Part shown: positions 6,456 to 8,247 of the stretch, piece by piece
Layout of the letters: each line of letters opens with the position of its first letter
How positions within the stretch are numbered: the stretch's first letter is position 1
Assembly (NCBI GenBank): GCA_903904635.1
Contig: CAIVDH010000198.1
Coordinates: 1-8,247, forward strand
Reading direction: 5' to 3'
DNA from: an uncultured Burkholderiales bacterium
GTDB lineage: Bacteria > Pseudomonadota > Gammaproteobacteria > Burkholderiales > Burkholderiaceae_D
Length of the DNA: 8,247 nucleotides
Notes under the pieces: model-generated
What the model saw: only the letters and a program-made list of their open reading frames with translations
The model's database searches: none
What the model was told of the DNA's origin: nothing
Position numbers and translations under genes: made by a program

Positions 6456-6467
6456 TAAAGGCCTTTA
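6456..6467. promoter_or_regulatory. 12-bp perfect palindrome TAAAGGCCTTTA
   Basis: The even palindrome TAAAGGCCTTTA overlaps the first five bases of the larger hairpin arm (6463-6476), so the two structures cannot both form fully in RNA. Directly upstream GTCTT (6442-6446) and AAGAC (6451-6455) form another small inverted repeat around ATAG. It could be an operator or part of a leader structure; no function is shown by sequence alone. Confidence 0.3.
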
Positions 6468-6525
6468 TCAAAATGATGCTGGGCGCACTGCACTGCATGT
6501 TCTTGCCAGCCTCATTTTGATAGAG
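6463..6525 (+). repeat. Large imperfect hairpin in the icd upstream region
   Basis: The arm CTTTATCAAAATGA (6463-6476) pairs with TCATTTTGATAGAG (6512-6525) over 14 positions (13 Watson-Crick, one G-U). After a single mismatch, GCTGG (6478-6482) pairs with CCAGC (6506-6510). The 23-base loop contains the short tandem GCACTGCACTGCA (6485-6497). No T-run follows on the plus strand, so it is not an intrinsic terminator for that strand. It may be a regulatory leader structure if the distal promoter is used, or a small repeat element. Confidence 0.6.
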
Positions 6526-6594
6526 ACTCTAAATTCGTTTAAAAAAGCAAAAATAATCAGACGCTTCAATAACGTTTTTACTCTTAGACGTGGT

Positions 6595-6622
6595 TTGCCG
6601 TTCACGAGACGTAAACTACAAT
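6595..6622 (+). promoter_or_regulatory. Proximal candidate promoter of icd
   Basis: TTGCCG (6595-6600) and TACAAT (6617-6622) are spaced by 16 bases. Transcription would start near 6629, giving a leader of about 24 nt that begins just before the Shine-Dalgarno. The -35 matches four of six consensus bases and the -10 five of six. A short leader of this kind fits the ATG at 6653. Confidence 0.45.
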
Positions 6623-6642
6623 TTCAGCTGGCTGCAATCTCC

Positions 6643-6646
6643 GGAG
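6643..6646 (+). promoter_or_regulatory. Ribosome binding site that fixes the icd start
   Basis: GGAG lies six bases before the ATG at 6653. This decides the start against an in-frame GTG at 6590, which would add 21 residues unlike any Icd, has no Shine-Dalgarno, and would lie upstream of the proximal transcription start. Confidence 0.85.
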
Positions 6647-6652
6647 ATAACG

Positions 6653-7906
6653 ATGTACCAACATATTAAAGTACCCGCCGAAGGCAAGAAAATCTCAGTC
6701 AATGCAGATTTCTCGCTCAATGTCCCTGATAACCCAATTCTGCCGTTCATAGAAGGCGATGGCACTGGTGTGGACATTAGTCCGGTCATGATCAAGGTAA
6801 TTGATGCGGCAGTTGCCAAGGCATATGCTGGTAAACGCAAAATCAGCTGGATGGAAATTTATGCTGGTGAAAAATCAACCAAAGTTTATGGTCCTGATGT
6901 CTGGCTGCCAGAAGAGACACTAAAAGTCCTTAAAGATTATGTTGTGTCGATCAAAGGTCCGCTGACCACACCAGTGGGTGGCGGTATTCGTTCATTAAAT
7001 GTGGCGTTAAGGCAGGAACTCGACCTCTACGTGTGTTTGCGTCCCGTGCGTTATTTCAAGGGCGTACCGTCGCCTTTGCGTGAGCCTGAAAAAACCGACA
7101 TGGTTATTTTCCGTGAAAATTCTGAAGATATTTACGCTGGTATCGAGTGGCAGGAAGGTACAGATGGCGCTAAAAAAATCATCGATTTCCTGATTAATGA
7201 AATGGGCGTCAAAAAAATCCGTTTCCCTCAGACTTCTGGCATTGGTATCAAGCCGGTATCCCGTGAAGGTACCGAGCGTCTGGTGCGCAAGGCCATGCAA
7301 TACGCTATTGATAATGACAAGCCTTCAGTCACTAACGTTCACAAAGGTAACATCATGAAGTACACCGAAGGTGGCTTCCGTGATTGGGGTTATGCCCTGG
7401 CTCAGAAAGAATTCGGCGCCCAGTTAATTGATGGCGGGCCTTGGTGCGCATTCAAAAATCCTAAAACAGGTAAAGAGATTATCGTTAAAGATATGATCGC
7501 GGATGCGTTTTTGCAGCAGATCTTGCTGCGTCCGAATGAATACAGCGTGATAGCCACATTGAACCTGAATGGTGACTATATTTCTGACGCGCTGGCTGCC
7601 CAAGTCGGTGGCATCGGTATTGCACCGGGTGCAAATCTTTCCGATACGGTTGCCATGTTTGAAGCAACCCACGGTACGGCACCAAAATATGCAGGCAAAG
7701 ATTACGTTAATCCTGGTTCGCTGATTTTGTCGGCAGAAATGATGCTGCGCCATATGGGCTGGTTTGAAGCTGCGGATCTGATTATCAGTTCCATGGAAAA
7801 ATCTATCACTTCCAAGCATGTGACTTATGACTTTGCCAGGCTGATGAAAGACTCTACTCAGGTCTCTTGCTCAGGATTTGGTGACGTAATGATTCAGCAT
7901 ATGTAA
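6653..7906 (+). CDS. icd: NADP-dependent isocitrate dehydrogenase
   Basis: Icd converts isocitrate to 2-oxoglutarate and CO2 with reduction of NADP in the TCA cycle, as a cytoplasmic homodimer. The 417-aa product is collinear with E. coli Icd (416 aa), offset by one residue. Substrate-binding residues are all present: Ser114, Asn116, Arg120, Arg130 and Arg154 (in [13 protein letters not shown] and [13 protein letters not shown]), with Tyr161 and Lys231 as catalytic residues and Asp308/Asp312 as metal ligands in [18 protein letters not shown] specificity is supported by Lys345, Tyr346, Tyr392 and Arg396, the residues that contact the 2'-phosphate in the E. coli enzyme. Ser114 is equivalent to the serine phosphorylated by AceK in enteric bacteria, so that control is possible if aceK exists in the genome. 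The gene has a good Shine-Dalgarno, two candidate promoters and its own terminator. It is divergent from rluE and convergent with the cold-shock gene. Confidence 0.98.
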   Translation: MYQHIKVPAEGKKISVNADFSLNVPDNPILPFIEGDGTGVDISPVMIKVIDAAVAKAYAGKRKISWMEIYAGEKSTKVYGPDVWLPEETLKVLKDYVVSIKGPLTTPVGGGIRSLNVALRQELDLYVCLRPVRYFKGVPSPLREPEKTDMVIFRENSEDIYAGIEWQEGTDGAKKIIDFLINEMGVKKIRFPQTSGIGIKPVSREGTERLVRKAMQYAIDNDKPSVTNVHKGNIMKYTEGGFRDWGYALAQKEFGAQLIDGGPWCAFKNPKTGKEIIVKDMIADAFLQQILLRPNEYSVIATLNLNGDYISDALAAQVGGIGIAPGANLSDTVAMFEATHGTAPKYAGKDYVNPGSLILSAEMMLRHMGWFEAADLIISSMEKSITSKHVTYDFARLMKDSTQVSCSGFGDVMIQHM

Positions 7907-7923
7907 TTACGTTAAATCGTAGT

Positions 7924-7968
7924 AAAAAGAAAAGCCGGAGATTAATTCATTTCCGGCTTTTTCTTTTC
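7924..7968. terminator. Terminator after icd, symmetric enough to work on both strands
   Basis: AAAAGCCGGA (7930-7939) pairs with TCCGGCTTTT (7952-7961) around a 12-base loop. The tract TTTTTCTTTTC (7958-7968) follows on the plus strand, and an A-rich run (7924-7933) gives a T-run on the minus strand. It begins 17 bases after the icd stop. On the minus strand it would be a second barrier behind the csp terminator. Confidence 0.92.
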
Positions 7969-8081
7969 AAATACCAAAATAGTATTAACTCAAAATCGTA
8001 AATGCAAAATGATTTATGAACTTTTGCCAGATAAATTTAGTCTTATTATTTGACTTTGGTGAGCACGTCGTGGTGGGGGAA

Positions 8082-8111
8082 TTAAAAAACCCCCGATTTT
8101 GGCGGGGGTTT
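8082..8111 (-). terminator. Rho-independent terminator of the cold-shock gene
   Basis: Read on the minus strand, AAACCCCCG (8111-8103) pairs with CGGGGGTTT (8095-8087) around a 7-base loop, then continues into a T-run (8089-8084) and AATT. It lies 22 bases after the stop of the cold-shock gene. The DNA between this and the icd terminator (7969-8081) shows no gene or clear signal. Confidence 0.92.
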
Positions 8112-8133
8112 CGAAGTCGGGCCTAATGGGTAA

Positions 8134-8247
8134 TCAGGCGTTGTTGATGTTGGAAGCTTGCTTGCCTTTGGGGCCTTGCGTTACTTCGAAAGCTACTTTT
8201 TGCCCTTCTTTGAGGGTTTTAAAGCCATTCATTTGAATTGCGGAAAA
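8134..8247 (-). CDS. Cold-shock protein of the CspA family, 3' part only
   Basis: Only the last 37 residues lie in the window; the 5' half is beyond the right edge. The fragment starts within the second RNA-binding region (FSAIQ, from the family motif FVHFSAI) and continues with [20 protein letters not shown] (6-25) and [12 protein letters not shown] (26-37). These are the final beta strands of the single OB-fold cold-shock domain. A complete CspA-type protein is about 67-70 aa, so roughly 30 residues, including RNP1 (KGFGFI type), are missing. Family members bind single-stranded RNA and DNA and melt mRNA structure. The paralogue (CspA, CspD, CspE) cannot be assigned from this part. The gene converges on icd and has its own strong terminator. 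Confidence 0.95.
   Translation of the reverse strand, partial: FSAIQMNGFKTLKEGQKVAFEVTQGPKGKQASNINNA

Noticed and set aside
6473..6520. 15-codon open frame starting at an ATG inside the icd-region hairpin (possible leader peptide)
   Set aside because: AAGG upstream is 11 bases away and the frame follows from the hairpin sequence itself; too short to support without conservation data.
6590..6652. A 21-residue N-terminal extension of Icd from an in-frame GTG
   Set aside because: The extra residues do not resemble Icd, there is no Shine-Dalgarno before the GTG, and the ATG at 6653 has GGAG at the right spacing and gives the normal length.
7007..7819. Minus-strand open frames of up to 131 codons inside icd
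   Set aside because: Antisense shadows of a highly conserved gene; no independent coding signal.
8064..8072. Palindrome CACGTCGTG between the icd and csp terminators
   Set aside because: Nine bases, no promoter nearby on either strand, and located between two converging terminators.

Overview
This looks like an ordinary chromosomal housekeeping segment of a Gram-negative proteobacterium, most likely a betaproteobacterium. That assignment is an inference from protein character and gene order: an E. coli-like NADP-type Icd, S20, MurJ followed by a SirB1-family gene, and rluE divergent from icd. Nitrosomonadales-type bacteria would fit, but I cannot prove the order or genus from the sequence. 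There are seven complete genes and one gene cut by the right edge. I see no transposase, phage gene, CRISPR array, tRNA, rRNA or toxin-antitoxin pair, and no sign of an undescribed multi-gene system. The less ordinary material is in the intergenic DNA.

Layout. Positions 1-153 are a GC-richer stretch with no confident gene, ending in a small hairpin. At 154-2067 (+) is uup, an ABC-F ATPase. It converges on a minus-strand pair, murJ (4557-3007) followed 21 bp later by a SirB1-family gene (2985-2149). The convergence point holds a long, nearly perfect inverted repeat (2081-2149). murJ and rpsT are divergent and share the 4558-4828 regulatory region. rpsT (4829-5092, +) has a clear sigma70-type promoter, a leader with two copies of the Shine-Dalgarno sequence able to compete for one anti-SD, and a strong terminator. 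It converges on a minus-strand pair: rluE (6256-5690), then a secreted DUF192 protein (5607-5176).

rluE is divergent from icd (6653-7906, +) across a 396-bp gap. That gap carries two candidate icd promoters, two perfect palindromes and one large imperfect hairpin. icd ends in a strong terminator and faces the 3' end of a cold-shock protein gene (8247-8134, -), which has its own terminator.

The genes do not form one pathway. They serve translation and ribosomes (Uup, S20, RluE), cell-wall lipid II export (MurJ), the TCA cycle (Icd) and RNA chaperoning (Csp), plus two conserved proteins of poorly known function (SirB1 family, DUF192). Only rpsT and icd have a convincing Shine-Dalgarno sequence; the minus-strand genes with a visible start largely lack one.
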